Assembly (NCBI RefSeq): GCF_907164845.1
Contig: NZ_OU015430.1
Span: forward strand, 1-64,000
Length of the DNA: 64,000 nucleotides
Source: Lysobacter luteus
GTDB taxonomy: Bacteria > Pseudomonadota > Gammaproteobacteria > Xanthomonadales > Xanthomonadaceae
Reading direction: 5' to 3'
Shown here: positions 8,862 through 17,792 of the stretch, piece by piece
How positions within the stretch are numbered: the stretch's first letter is position 1
Layout of the letters: every line of letters begins with the position of its first letter
Program-made: the position numbers and the translations under genes
The notes under the pieces: model-generated
What the model was told of the DNA's origin: nothing
Seen by the model: only the letters and a program-made list of their open reading frames with translations
Databases searched by the model: none

Positions 8862-9193
8862 GGAGCCCCCGGAAAAGTCCGCGGCGCGGGTCTGCACCGC
8901 GGCGGCGGAGGGTCCAACGCGAGTTCCGTGCCATCCATGCAAACGCATGAATCCATTGGATTTTCTGGATCAGACTCGACGGGTTGCCCCGCGCGTACTA
9001 CCGGAATGTTGCGGCGGTGCAACGTTTGCGCGCCCGTCGATTCCCCCGAATCCCCCGGTCAGCGCGTGGACACCGCCGTCACGCGCGTGTCGCGCCCATC
9101 GGGACGGCAGCGCGCGCGCCGTTGCCTTACTGCAACCCGGCAATCGCGTGCGAGGATGTCCGCTTTCCTGTCCCATTGCGTATACGCGCGCGT
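8862..9193. other. 332-base divergent intergenic region
   Basis: Besides the sigma-54 promoter this gap holds two small inverted repeats upstream of it: AATCCATTGGATT at 8950-8962 (6-bp arms) and GTTGC-N6-GCAAC at 9008-9023. The second lies about 100 bases upstream of the predicted transcription start, a usual distance for an enhancer site. Either could bind the sigma-54 activator. No coding sequence is credible in the gap, and no clear sigma-70 promoter for the rightward gene was seen. Confidence 0.4.
8918..8933 (-). promoter_or_regulatory. Sigma-54 (RpoN) promoter of the amyloid operon
   Basis: The minus strand reads TGGCACGGAACTCGCG. The -24 element TGGCACG is a full match and the -12 GC lies at exactly the required spacing, with two deviations in the -12 box (TCGCG for TTGCW). 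Predicted start of transcription is near 8907, giving a leader of about 45 bases before the first gene. Confidence 0.62.
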
Positions 9194-9922
9194 ATGAACT
9201 CCACGCCGTCCCCCAACGCCGACGAGGCGCCTGCCGACTTCATCGAGGTCATCCCCGATGCACTGGACCCGGCCCACTGCCGTGCCTGGATCGAGCGCTT
9301 CCAGGCCAGCGGCGCCGCCGTGCCCGGCCGGGTTGGCGGCGGCGTGCACGTCGAGCTCAAGGACAGCGTGGACCTGACCATCAGCGGGCGGCCGGAATGG
9401 CGCGACGCGGAGGCCGCGCTCAACCAGGCGGTGTTCAAGGGCGTGCTGCGCTATCTGCGTCGCTGGCCGCACGCGCTGATCGCACCACTGATGCTGGAGG
9501 TGGCCGATGCCGACGGCAGCCGCCACCGGCTGACCCCCGAGCGGCTGCGGGCGATGGACGACGCGGCGCTGGCGCCGGTGGTGCAGACGGTGCTGCGCCC
9601 GGGTGCGATCAACCTGCAGCGTTACACCGCCGGCCGTGGCGGGTATCCCTACTGGCACTGCGAGCTGTATCCGCGCGATCCGCACGCCGAGACGCTGCAC
9701 CGCCACCTGCTGTGGACGGTCTACCTCAACGACGGTTTCGGCCAGGGCGAGACCGAGTTCCTCTACCAGCAGCGCAAGGTCGCGCCGCGCACCGGTTCGC
9801 TGCTGATCGCGCCGGCCGCCTTCACCCACACCCACCGCGGCAACCGCCCGGACGGCGGCGACAAGTTCATCGCCACCAGCTGGGTGCTGTTCCAGCGGGC
9901 GGAGAAATTGTTCGGCGGTTGA
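9194..9922 (+). CDS. 2-oxoglutarate/Fe(II)-dependent oxygenase
   Basis: A 242-residue cytoplasmic protein of the prolyl-4-hydroxylase-like 2OG-Fe(II) superfamily. The iron-binding triad is visible as His155-x-Glu157 in YPYWHCELYP and a distal His at 212 or 214 in FTHTHRG, with Lys224 or a nearby Arg to bind 2-oxoglutarate. VNF-type strands GETEFLYQQRKV and GSLLIAPAAFTHTHRG are typical. An open frame runs upstream, but ATG 9194 starts the conserved region. It is divergent from the amyloid operon. Substrate unknown; a link to the fibre proteins would be speculation. Confidence 0.8.
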   Translation: MNSTPSPNADEAPADFIEVIPDALDPAHCRAWIERFQASGAAVPGRVGGGVHVELKDSVDLTISGRPEWRDAEAALNQAVFKGVLRYLRRWPHALIAPLMLEVADADGSRHRLTPERLRAMDDAALAPVVQTVLRPGAINLQRYTAGRGGYPYWHCELYPRDPHAETLHRHLLWTVYLNDGFGQGETEFLYQQRKVAPRTGSLLIAPAAFTHTHRGNRPDGGDKFIATSWVLFQRAEKLFGG

Positions 9923-9943
9923 GGTTGCCGGATCGAGTGCGGC

Positions 9944-10372
9944 TCAGCGCGGGTGGTTGAGCACCAGCCAGTACAGCCCGACCTGTTTGACGGCCCACAC
10001 GAACTGCTCGAAGTCGACCGGCTTCTGGATGTAGCTGTTGACGCCGAGCGCGTAGCTGGCCTCGACGTCGAACGGCTCGGTACTGGTGGTGAGCACCACC
10101 ACCGGCAGGGTGCGGGTCGCCTCGTTGGCACGGATGGCCTGCAACACCTCGCGCCCGTCGACCTTCGGCAAGTTGAGGTCGAGCAGCACGATCGAGGGCA
10201 GGTCCCCGGGGTCGCGGCCCTCGTGCCGCCCGCGGGCGAACAGGTAATCGAGCGCCTCGGCGCCGTCGCCGACCACCACCAGGCGGTTGGCGATCTTGGC
10301 CTCGTCGAATGCGAGCCGGGTCAGCTCGACGTCGTCGGGGTTGTCTTCGACCAGCAGGATGTCCTTGTGCAT
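9944..10372 (-). CDS. Single-domain response regulator (CheY/Rcp1-like)
   Basis: A 142-residue stand-alone receiver. It has the acidic pocket (VEDNPDD), the phosphoacceptor Asp in VLLDLNLPKVDG, Thr/Ser in VVVLTTST and Lys in YIQKPVDF. The insertion between strands (LFARGRHEGRDPGDLPS) is typical of the Rcp1 subgroup partnered with phytochrome-like or PAS kinases. There is no output domain, so it acts by protein contact. ATG 10372 overlaps the kinase stop by one base; a GTG one codon earlier is possible. It is co-transcribed with the kinase upstream. Confidence 0.88.
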   Translation of the reverse strand: MHKDILLVEDNPDDVELTRLAFDEAKIANRLVVVGDGAEALDYLFARGRHEGRDPGDLPSIVLLDLNLPKVDGREVLQAIRANEATRTLPVVVLTTSTEPFDVEASYALGVNSYIQKPVDFEQFVWAVKQVGLYWLVLNHPR

Positions 10373-11529
10373 CACTCGGGTTCTTCCACGGCCGGCGCCT
10401 CGGGCGGGGCGGCTGGCAGTTCTAGGTTGAAGGTGGCACCGGCACCCGGCTCCGATTGCGCCGTGATGCGGCCGCCATGTCGCTCGGCGATGCGCTCTGC
10501 TATCGCCAACCCGAGTCCATGGCCGCCCCCCTCGTCCGGCCCGTGCAGGCGCTGGAACGGTTGGAACAGTTTGTGAGCATATCGCATGTCGAAACCGCTA
10601 CCGGCGTCGCGCACCACCAGTCGCAGGCCGCCGTCGAGCGGCTCGCCGGCGACCTCGATCCAGACCTTTTCCCGCTCGCGCGAGAACTTCCAGGCGTTGT
10701 CCAGCAACTGTCCCAGCAGCAGCTTCAGCAGCCGCTCGTCGCCGTGGGCTTGCAGGCCCGGCTGGACGTGCAGCTCGACCGCGCGGTCCGGCTCGGCTTC
10801 CTGCAACTCGGCCAGCACCCACTCGGCCAGCAGGCCCAGGTCGACCGGGCGCGGCCGGAGCTCGACCCCGGTCACGTGCGACAGCTCCGCCAGCGCGGCC
10901 AGCAGGCTGGTCATGTGCGAGGCGGCGTTGAGGATGCGGTCGAGGTGGTCGCGGCTGGTCTCGTCGAGGCTGTCACCGGCGCGTGCGGCCAGCCGTCGGG
11001 AGAAGCTCTCGATCGATCGCAGCGGCGCGCGCAGGTCGTGCGCGACCGCGTCGGCGAACAGCTGCAGCTGCCGGGTGGAGGCATCCAGCGCGGCGGCGCG
11101 TTCGCGCGCGGCCTCCTGCAACACCGCCCGCGCGGCGTGCTCGGCGGTGACGTCACGCAACTGCACGACCAGGTACTGCGGCGCGCCATCGGCATCGCGC
11201 ATGAGCGCGGCATTGGTGTGCACCCAGATCGGCTTGCCGTCGGCGCGCAGGTAGCGCTTCCGGTTGTCGATCACCCGCTGGCGGCCGTCGATCAAACCGG
11301 CGATGCCGTCAAGGGTGAGTCCGCGGTCCTCGGGGTGGATCGACTCGGTGACCGGTTTGCCAACGAGCGTCTCGGCGTTGCATCCGAGCATGCGCCCGAT
11401 CGCCGGGTTGACCTCGCGCCAGCGCCCGTCGAGGTCGACGATCGCCATGCCGATGCCCGACGCGGCCATCGCCACGCGGAAGCAGTCGTCTCCGGTGGCG
11501 GTCGTAGGGCTGGTGGCGGACTGGGGCAT
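10372..11529 (-). CDS. PAS-domain sensor histidine kinase
   Basis: A 385-residue kinase without membrane segments. A PAS/PAC domain spans ~15-130 (SGIGMAIVDLDGRWREVNPAIGRMLG, with the PAC tail VVQLRDVTAEHAA). HisKA follows with His164 in AVAHDLRAPLRSI, then HATPase_c with N-box LLDNAWKF, G1 DAGSGFD and G2 GGHGLGLA. This form is usual in bacteriophytochrome-like or cytosolic PAS kinases. The open frame begins 40 codons earlier, but the homologous region starts at ATG 11529. It likely phosphorylates the adjacent receiver. The gene is divergent from the transporter gene. Confidence 0.85.
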   Translation of the reverse strand: MPQSATSPTTATGDDCFRVAMAASGIGMAIVDLDGRWREVNPAIGRMLGCNAETLVGKPVTESIHPEDRGLTLDGIAGLIDGRQRVIDNRKRYLRADGKPIWVHTNAALMRDADGAPQYLVVQLRDVTAEHAARAVLQEAARERAAALDASTRQLQLFADAVAHDLRAPLRSIESFSRRLAARAGDSLDETSRDHLDRILNAASHMTSLLAALAELSHVTGVELRPRPVDLGLLAEWVLAELQEAEPDRAVELHVQPGLQAHGDERLLKLLLGQLLDNAWKFSREREKVWIEVAGEPLDGGLRLVVRDAGSGFDMRYAHKLFQPFQRLHGPDEGGGHGLGLAIAERIAERHGGRITAQSEPGAGATFNLELPAAPPEAPAVEEPE

Positions 11530-11629
11530 TGGCTCGCGGACGGGTTTTCGGTGGAGTGTAGTGGTTGCGGTCGTGACGGGCCGGTGCATCGCGGTGCGTG
11601 ATTTCGCGATGTACCGCACAATGCCGTCC

Positions 11630-13462
11630 ATGGACCTGGGCCCGTTCACATTGCAACAGGTGATGTTCCTGCTGATCCTGGCGGGCGGGCTTTACCTGTT
11701 CGTCAGCGAGCGCCTGCGCATCGACGTGAGCGCCATGCTGGTGCTGCTGGCGCTGGTGGTGACCGGCATCCTCGACGAGAACCAGGCGCTGTCGGGGTTC
11801 GCAAGCGAGCCGGCGATCATCGTCGCCGCGGTGTTCGTGGTCTCCGGTGGGCTGGCGGCGACCGGCATCACCGAGCACATCGGCCAGTGGATCGGTCGCG
11901 CGTCGGGCAAGAGCGAGTCGCGCGCGATCGCGGTAACGATGCCGGCCGTCGCGGCGATGGCGTCGTTCACCCACCACGTGATGGTGACGGCGATGATGCT
12001 TCCGATCCTCACGCGGTTCGCCAAGGCACGCGGGCTGTCGGTGTCGCGGTTGCTGATGCCGATGTCGCTGGCCGCCTCGCTCGGCACCTGCCTGACCCTG
12101 GTCAGCGCACCGGCGTTCCTGCTGGCCGACAACATGCTAGAGCGCACCGGCGCCGAGGGACTGGGGATCTTCTCGATCACCCCGATCGGCATCGCGCTGG
12201 TCGTGATCGGCGTGGTCTACATGCTGCTGGCGCGCTGGCTGCTGCCCAAGCGCAGCGGTTCCGGTGGCGACGACGAGTACCTGCGGCTGGACCGCTATCG
12301 CACCGAGTTGCTGGTGACCGACGGTTCGCGTTGGAGCACGCGCCCGCTGGCCGAGTTGCAGAAGACGCTCGGCGACAAGTTCCGGATGATCGGCTGGTTG
12401 CGCGACGGCCGGGTGCGCCGCGACCTCGGCCCCAGCAGCCCGCTGATCAGCGGGGACGTGCTGCTGGTGGAGGCTTCGGCCGACGCGCTGGCCTCGCTGC
12501 ACGACGATACCGGGCTGGACCTGTATCCGATCGCCAAGTTCACTGCCAAGACCCGCGACGGCGACCCGGGCGAGGCCGACGACCTGCAGCTGGTGCAGGC
12601 AGTGGTGGCACCGGGTTCGGAGTTCATCGGCCGCAGCATCCGCGAGCTGGATTTCTCCAACCAGTTCAAGGCGGTGATCGCCGGCCTGTGGCGACGTGGC
12701 GCGGACATGGCGCCGCGGCTGGCCGACGCCCGCCTGCGCGAAGGCGACCTTCTCGTTTTGTGGGGCCGGCCGGCGCGGTTCGCCGAGCTGGCGACCCACC
12801 ACGGCTTCCTGATGCTGGTGCCGTTCGCCGGCGAGGCCAAGCGCCGCCAGCGCGCACCGCTGGCGCTGGCGATCCTCGGGGTGACCATCATCGCCGCGGT
12901 GACCGAATGGCTGCCGGTACCGCTGGCATTCCTGCTCGGCGCGGTCGCAATCGTCGCCACGCGCTGCGTCGACATCGGCCAGGCCTACCGCGAGATCGAC
13001 GTGCGGGTGTTCGTCCTGATTGCCGGCGTCATCCCGCTCGGCATCGCGATGGAACAGACCGGCACCGCGCAGCTGCTGGCCTCCGGCCTGCGCAACGTGG
13101 TCGCCGACTGGCCGGTGCTGGCGGTGCTGCTGGTGCTGTTCACCATGGCAGCGCTGCTGACCCAGATCCTGTCGGACTCGGCCACCACCGTCCTGCTGGG
13201 GCCGATAGCGATCGAACTGGCGCAGTCGCTGGGCGTGGCCCCCACGCCATTCGTGGTGTGCACGGCGCTCGGCGCGGTGGTCGCGTTCCTGACCCCGATC
13301 GGCCACCACGGCAACCTGCTGATCCTCGGGCCCGGGCAATACCGGTTCGGCGACTTCGTGCGGATCGGCGTCCCACTGACAGTGGTGGTTGCCCTGGTCA
13401 GCGCCTGGATGACGCGCTGGCTGTGGCTCGGCGGTCCGCTGCTGCCGTCATTCGGCAGTTGA
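11630..13462 (+). CDS. SLC13/ArsB-type permease with two TrkA-C (RCK_C) domains
   Basis: A 610-residue inner-membrane transporter of the DASS/ion-transporter superfamily. Two blocks of membrane helices flank a cytoplasmic middle with two RCK_C domains (~205-285, containing LLVTDGSRW, and ~315-390, containing VVAPGSEFIGRSIREL). Short conserved loops such as FTHHVMVTAMMLPI and ILSDSATTVLLGPIA mark the two hairpin regions that bind substrate and sodium. Members carry dicarboxylates, sulfate or citrate; the substrate cannot be told here. Possible starts are 11609, 11621 and 11630; the last best fits the family N-terminus. Confidence 0.85.
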   Translation: MDLGPFTLQQVMFLLILAGGLYLFVSERLRIDVSAMLVLLALVVTGILDENQALSGFASEPAIIVAAVFVVSGGLAATGITEHIGQWIGRASGKSESRAIAVTMPAVAAMASFTHHVMVTAMMLPILTRFAKARGLSVSRLLMPMSLAASLGTCLTLVSAPAFLLADNMLERTGAEGLGIFSITPIGIALVVIGVVYMLLARWLLPKRSGSGGDDEYLRLDRYRTELLVTDGSRWSTRPLAELQKTLGDKFRMIGWLRDGRVRRDLGPSSPLISGDVLLVEASADALASLHDDTGLDLYPIAKFTAKTRDGDPGEADDLQLVQAVVAPGSEFIGRSIRELDFSNQFKAVIAGLWRRGADMAPRLADARLREGDLLVLWGRPARFAELATHHGFLMLVPFAGEAKRRQRAPLALAILGVTIIAAVTEWLPVPLAFLLGAVAIVATRCVDIGQAYREIDVRVFVLIAGVIPLGIAMEQTGTAQLLASGLRNVVADWPVLAVLLVLFTMAALLTQILSDSATTVLLGPIAIELAQSLGVAPTPFVVCTALGAVVAFLTPIGHHGNLLILGPGQYRFGDFVRIGVPLTVVVALVSAWMTRWLWLGGPLLPSFGS

Positions 13463-13478
13463 GCAACGGACGCCTGCC

Positions 13479-14567
13479 CTAGAACAGCTCGCCTTGCGGC
13501 GACGGCTTGCGTGGTGCAACGAACCGCGTGCCATCCAGTGGCGGCAGCCGCCCGTAACCCAGGCGCCGGTGGGCCTTCGCGAAGCGCTGGCCGATCAGTT
13601 GGGCGAACGGCCCTTCGCCGCGCATGCGGGTACCGAAGCCGCTGTCGTAGTCCTTGCCGCCACGCATTTGCTGGATCAGGCTCATCACGTGCGCGGCGCG
13701 CTCGGGATAGTGCAACTCCAGCCATTCGCGCCAGACCTGCTTGAGCTCGTGCGGCAGCCGCAGCAGCACGTACCCCGCCGCGCGGGCGCCATGGTCGTGG
13801 GCGGCCTCGAGGATGTGCTCGATTTCGTGGTCGGTGATCATCGGCACCACCGGCGCGACCATCACCCCGACCGGCACCCCGGCATCGCTCAAGGCGCGCA
13901 TCGCACGGAGCTTGGCGTGGGGCGCGGAGGCGCGCGGCTCCATCCGCGACGCCAGGCGGTTGTCCAAGGTGGTGACCGAGAAGTACACGGTGACCAGCCG
14001 GTCGCGCGCCATCGCCGCGAGCAGGTCGAGGTCGCGCTCGATCATCGCGCTCTTGGTGACGAAGCTCACCGGGTGGCGGCATTCGGCCAGCACCTCGAGC
14101 ACCTCGCGGGTGATCCGGTAGCGCCGCTCGATCGGCTGGTAGGCATCGGTGTTGATGCCCAGGGCGATCGGCGCGGCGACGTAGCCGGGCCGGGCCAGCT
14201 CGTGGCGCAACCGCTCGGCGGCGTTGGTCTTGGCGTAGAGCCGGGTCTCGAAGTCCAGCCCGGGCGACAGGTCCAGGTAGGCGTGCGACGGCCGGGCGAA
14301 GCAGTACACGCAGCCGTGCTCGCAACCGCGATACGGGTTCACCGACTGGCTGAAGGCGACATCGGGCGAATCGTTGCGGGTCACCACGCTGCGCGCGCGC
14401 TCTTCGGTCACCTCGGTCCGCGGACGCGGGGTCTCGGCGATGTCCTCGTACACCGATCCCCAGCCGTCGTCGGCGCCTACGGCGCGCGTCACGGCGTAGC
14501 GGCCGGTCACATGGGATGCGGCGCCGCGACCCTTGATCGGCGCCTGGGCTTTGCGGGCATCGTCCAT
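13479..14567 (-). CDS. PA0069-family radical SAM protein (SplB-like)
   Basis: A 362-residue protein with the iron-sulfur cluster motif CEHGCVYC (CxxxCxxC) after NPYR, which binds the 4Fe-4S cluster that cleaves S-adenosylmethionine. Other marks are GRGAASH near the N-terminus, RPSHAYLDLSPGLDFETR and GINTDAYQP. It belongs to the spore-photoproduct-lyase-like uncharacterised group typified by P. aeruginosa PA0069; the substrate is unknown. ATG 14567 is chosen over an upstream alternative because the conserved region starts there. It converges on the transporter gene with only 16 bases between stops. Confidence 0.85.
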   Translation of the reverse strand: MDDARKAQAPIKGRGAASHVTGRYAVTRAVGADDGWGSVYEDIAETPRPRTEVTEERARSVVTRNDSPDVAFSQSVNPYRGCEHGCVYCFARPSHAYLDLSPGLDFETRLYAKTNAAERLRHELARPGYVAAPIALGINTDAYQPIERRYRITREVLEVLAECRHPVSFVTKSAMIERDLDLLAAMARDRLVTVYFSVTTLDNRLASRMEPRASAPHAKLRAMRALSDAGVPVGVMVAPVVPMITDHEIEHILEAAHDHGARAAGYVLLRLPHELKQVWREWLELHYPERAAHVMSLIQQMRGGKDYDSGFGTRMRGEGPFAQLIGQRFAKAHRRLGYGRLPPLDGTRFVAPRKPSPQGELF

Positions 14568-14634
14568 GCCGCTTAGCCTATGGGCGCGCCGTCGCACCGC
14601 AAGCGACGCCTGCTTAATCGTTCAGGGGACACCG

Positions 14635-16071
14635 ATGGTCGATGGGCTGCAACAACTGTGGCGCGACCTGGTGACGTTCGACCACCTGGCCCTGGTGCTC
14701 ACCGCCGGCTGGGTCGCCTACGTGCTGTGGCTGGGCCTGTGGATCGTGCTGCAGAAGCGCTCGCCGGCCGCGACCCTGAGCTGGCTGATCAGCCTGGCAG
14801 CCCTGCCCTACCTGGGCTTCCTGGTCTACTACGTGTTCGGACCGCAGCGGATCCACCGCCAGCGTTTGCGCCGGACCCGTGCCCGCGCCTCGCTTCCGGC
14901 GCCGCCGCCGGGGCACACGCCCACGCCGGAAGCCCTTGAACTGGCCCGGCTGGCGCAGGGCAGCACCGGCCTGCCGCCGACCACGGCCACCCGCGCGGAC
15001 CTGCTGGTCGACGGCGCCGCCAAGTACGACGCGTTGCTGGCCGCGGTGGCCGATGCCCGGGTACATGTCCACCTCGAGTACTACATCTACGAACCGGACC
15101 GCACCGGCACCGCCCTGCGCGACGCCCTGGTCGAGCGCGCGCGCGCCGGGGTCGAGGTGCGGCTGCTGCTCGACGCGGTCGGCGCCAAGCGGGTCTCGAG
15201 CCGCTTCCTGCAGCCGCTGGTGGATGCCGGCGGCGAGGTCGCCTGGTTCCATCCGATGAAGGCGCGCTGGTTCTGGAAGCGGCCGTGGCTGAACCTCCGG
15301 ACCCACCGCAAGATCGTCGTGATCGATGGCCGGGTCTGCTTCACCGGCGGCATCAACATCACCGACGAGCAGGACGAGCGCCTCCGCCCGGATGCCTATC
15401 GCGACCTGCATGTCTGCCTGGAGGGCGACGTGGTGCGCTCGCTGCAGCTGGTGTTCGTCGAGGACTGGGCTTACGCCACCGGCCAGCCGCCGCTACGCCT
15501 GCCAGACCCGCCGCCCTGTCCCGGCCCGGTGGCCGCGCAGGTGCTCGTGTCTGGACCGGACTCCCCCCTGGAGGCGATCCACCGGCTCCACGTCAGCGCG
15601 ATCCACGCCGCCCGCCAAAGGGTCTGGCTGGTGACGCCGTACTTCGTTCCGGGCGAGGCGGCGATGATGTCGCTGACCTCGGCCGCGCTTGGTGGGCTGG
15701 ACGTCCGGCTGCTGGTTCCGAAGATGAGCGACAGCCGCCTGGTCACCTACGCGGCACGCTCGTACTTCGACGAGCTGCTGTCGGCCGGCGTGCGCATCTA
15801 CGAGTACGGACCGCGGCTGCTGCACACCAAGGCGCTGCTGTGCGACGACGACCTGGCGATCATCGGCAGCGCGAACTTCGACCACCGCAGCTTCCGGCTG
15901 AACTTCGAGGTCTCGGTGCTGTTCCGCGACCGCGACCTGCACGACCGGTTGGCGACCCTGATCGAGGGGGAATGCGGCCGATCGGTGCGGGTCCGCGACG
16001 ATCGCAGCCGACCGCTGTGGCGGACCCGGGTACCGGAGGCGCTGGCCAGGTTGGTTTCACCGCTGCTGTAG
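14635..16071 (+). CDS. cls: Cardiolipin synthase
   Basis: A 478-residue membrane enzyme that joins two phosphatidylglycerols (or PG and PE) into cardiolipin. Two N-terminal membrane helices (~15-35, ~40-62) precede two phospholipase D domains. HKD motif 1 is HRKIVVIDG near residue 224 and HKD motif 2 is HTKALLCDDD near residue 397, followed by GSANFDHRSFRLNFE. Both catalytic His/Lys pairs are present. AGGGGA lies six bases before ATG 14635. It is divergent from the radical SAM gene. Length and motif spacing fit ClsA-type enzymes. Confidence 0.92.
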   Translation: MVDGLQQLWRDLVTFDHLALVLTAGWVAYVLWLGLWIVLQKRSPAATLSWLISLAALPYLGFLVYYVFGPQRIHRQRLRRTRARASLPAPPPGHTPTPEALELARLAQGSTGLPPTTATRADLLVDGAAKYDALLAAVADARVHVHLEYYIYEPDRTGTALRDALVERARAGVEVRLLLDAVGAKRVSSRFLQPLVDAGGEVAWFHPMKARWFWKRPWLNLRTHRKIVVIDGRVCFTGGINITDEQDERLRPDAYRDLHVCLEGDVVRSLQLVFVEDWAYATGQPPLRLPDPPPCPGPVAAQVLVSGPDSPLEAIHRLHVSAIHAARQRVWLVTPYFVPGEAAMMSLTSAALGGLDVRLLVPKMSDSRLVTYAARSYFDELLSAGVRIYEYGPRLLHTKALLCDDDLAIIGSANFDHRSFRLNFEVSVLFRDRDLHDRLATLIEGECGRSVRVRDDRSRPLWRTRVPEALARLVSPLL

Positions 16072-16076
16072 CGGTT

Positions 16077-16133
16077 GTCGGGCGGCAGCGCCGACAAGTG
16101 GCGCGCCGGCGGGGGCAGCCGGCGCTGCCCGAC
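16077..16133 (+). terminator. Bulged hairpin after cls
   Basis: Arms at 16077-16093 and 16120-16133 pair over 14 bp with a 3-base bulge. No T tract follows, so termination is only possible, not sure. Confidence 0.3.
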
Positions 16134-16180
16134 GCCGGACCGGCCGTTAAACTCGCCCTGCCCGCCCACGGAGTCCCGCG

Positions 16181-16456
16181 ATGCCCTGGTTGCTGTTCGT
16201 GTTCGCCTTCGCCGCGCTGGCGATGGCATTTTCGGTCACTTCCGTCGCGCTGCTGCTGGTGTGCCTGCTGGTCGCGCTGGTACTGGCGCTGGCCGGCGTG
16301 ATGCAGCTGCTCGCCCGTCGGGTGGAGAGCCGCAGCGGCGACATCGCGATGATGGTCGACCCGGTGGAACTCGCGCGGATGCGCGAGCAGGCCGAGGCGC
16401 GCCGGCGGGCTGCGGCGACGTCGCCCGGCGAGGCGGCCTTCGACGAGCGCTCCTGA
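16181..16456 (+). CDS. Small membrane protein of unknown function
   Basis: A 91-residue protein with two adjacent hydrophobic helices (~1-25 and ~26-45: [36 protein letters not shown]) and a charged cytoplasmic tail ([18 protein letters not shown]). A weak CGGAG sits before ATG. It lies between cls and pdxJ on the same strand. I do not recognise a family; its size and topology resemble many conserved Xanthomonadaceae inner-membrane hypotheticals. Confidence 0.7.
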   Translation: MPWLLFVFAFAALAMAFSVTSVALLLVCLLVALVLALAGVMQLLARRVESRSGDIAMMVDPVELARMREQAEARRRAAATSPGEAAFDERS

Positions 16457-16512
16457 GGTCCGGCAACCCCGTTCCTGCTTGCGACGGGCAACGGGCGCGT
16501 TACGCTTTGCCG

Positions 16513-17271
16513 ATGACCGTCCTCAGCGTCAACGTCAACAAGATCGCCGTGCTGCGAAATTCGCGCGGCGGCGGCGAACCCGATGTACTCCGCGCCGCCA
16601 CGACCTGCCTTGAAGCCGGTGCCCATGGCATCACCGTGCATCCGCGGCCCGACGCGCGCCACATCCGTGCCGACGATGTGCTCGCGCTTGCCGGGCTGAC
16701 GCGCTCGCGTGGCGTGGAGTTCAACCTGGAGGGGAACCCGTTTGCCCCGCCCCGGCCCGGTTACCCCGGTTTCCTGGCGCTGTGTGAGGCCGCGCGGCCG
16801 GCGCAGGCCACGCTGGTGCCCGATGGTGACGGCCAGCTCACGTCCGACCATGGCTTCGATTTCGCCCGTGATCGCGACCGGCTGCGGCCGCTGGTCGCGC
16901 AGCTGCATGGGCTCGGCTGCCGGGTCAGCCTGTTCGCCGACGCCCACCGGGACGATGCCGGGATCGAGCACGCGGCGGCCACCGGCGCCGACCGCATCGA
17001 GCTCTATACCGGGCCGTTTGCCGAGGCCATGGCCGCCGGTACGGGCCAGGCCATGCTCGCGCGCTTCGCCGCCGTCGCCCGGCACGCAAGCAGTGCCGGG
17101 CTGGGGGTCAACGCAGGTCACGACCTCAGCCAGTCCAACCTGGCGGCGTTCCTGCGCGCTGTCCCGGGCGTTCTGGAGGTGTCGATCGGACACGCCCTGG
17201 TGTCGGAAGCGCTGTACGACGGACTGGCACCGACGGTGCAGTCGTACCTGGCGATCCTCCGGGCCGCCTAG
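16513..17271 (+). CDS. pdxJ: Pyridoxine 5'-phosphate synthase
   Basis: A 252-residue TIM-barrel enzyme that condenses 1-deoxy-D-xylulose 5-phosphate with 3-amino-2-oxopropyl phosphate to pyridoxine 5'-phosphate, the last ring-forming step of de novo vitamin B6 synthesis. Family signatures are [15 protein letters not shown], the catalytic [18 protein letters not shown] segment, [22 protein letters not shown] and [14 protein letters not shown]. The start at 16513 puts the first strand at the N-terminus, as in the family. An open frame continues upstream but has no homology. It stands alone. Confidence 0.96.
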   Translation: MTVLSVNVNKIAVLRNSRGGGEPDVLRAATTCLEAGAHGITVHPRPDARHIRADDVLALAGLTRSRGVEFNLEGNPFAPPRPGYPGFLALCEAARPAQATLVPDGDGQLTSDHGFDFARDRDRLRPLVAQLHGLGCRVSLFADAHRDDAGIEHAAATGADRIELYTGPFAEAMAAGTGQAMLARFAAVARHASSAGLGVNAGHDLSQSNLAAFLRAVPGVLEVSIGHALVSEALYDGLAPTVQSYLAILRAA

Positions 17272-17298
17272 TCGCCCGGTTCGCTCTCGCGTACACCC

Positions 17299-17328
17299 AA
17301 AAAAAAACGCCGCCCGGAGGCGGCGTTT
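17299..17328 (-). terminator. Rho-independent terminator of the tonB-exb operon
   Basis: A perfect 10-bp stem (17305-17314 with 17319-17328) with a 4-base loop is followed on the minus strand by nine T residues (A at 17299-17307 on the plus strand). It ends transcription coming from exbD2 and could also act weakly on pdxJ. Confidence 0.92.
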
Positions 17329-17366
17329 CCAATACGACAGTAAGCGTCTTTGTGGTGGTGCAGCCG

Positions 17367-17777
17367 TCAGTTCTGGACGAAGCCGATCTTCTTCATGTCG
17401 GCGGACTTCGCGTGTGCCAGAACCTTGGCGAGGATGCCGTAATCGGCATCCGGGTTGACGTCGATTTCCAGCTGCGGCTGGTTGGTCGGATCACGCTGGA
17501 CGGTCTCGCGCATCATGCCCGCGATAGCGGACACCGGGTACGGCGAGTTGTTCCAGAAGATCTGACCCGAAGCGTCGATGCGCAGCTTGATCGGCGGCGG
17601 CGGATCGGTCGGCGGCGGCGGCTGGGTCGAACGCTGCGGCAGGTTGACCTCGATCGGGTACGACGCGATCGGGGCGGTCACCATGAAGATGATGAGCAGC
17701 ACCAGCATCACATCGACCAGCGGGGTCACGTTGATGTCGGCCATCGCGCCGCCGCTGGAGTTGGAACTGAAAGCCAT
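17367..17777 (-). CDS. exbD2: Biopolymer transport protein ExbD (second copy)
   Basis: A 136-residue ExbD/TolR protein: a short cytoplasmic N-terminus, one membrane helix ([15 protein letters not shown]) preceded by the conserved INVTPLVDV with the proton-carrying Asp, then a periplasmic domain with a Pro-rich start ([12 protein letters not shown]) and the C-terminal fold ending KIGFVQN. With ExbB it uses the proton gradient to power TonB. It is the last gene of the tonB-exbB-exbD1-exbD2 operon, 15 bases after exbD1, a layout known from Xanthomonas, where the second ExbD is not needed for iron uptake but matters in other settings. Confidence 0.92.
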   Translation of the reverse strand: MAFSSNSSGGAMADINVTPLVDVMLVLLIIFMVTAPIASYPIEVNLPQRSTQPPPPTDPPPPIKLRIDASGQIFWNNSPYPVSAIAGMMRETVQRDPTNQPQLEIDVNPDADYGILAKVLAHAKSADMKKIGFVQN

Positions 17778-17792
17778 GTCCTGGTCTCCGGA

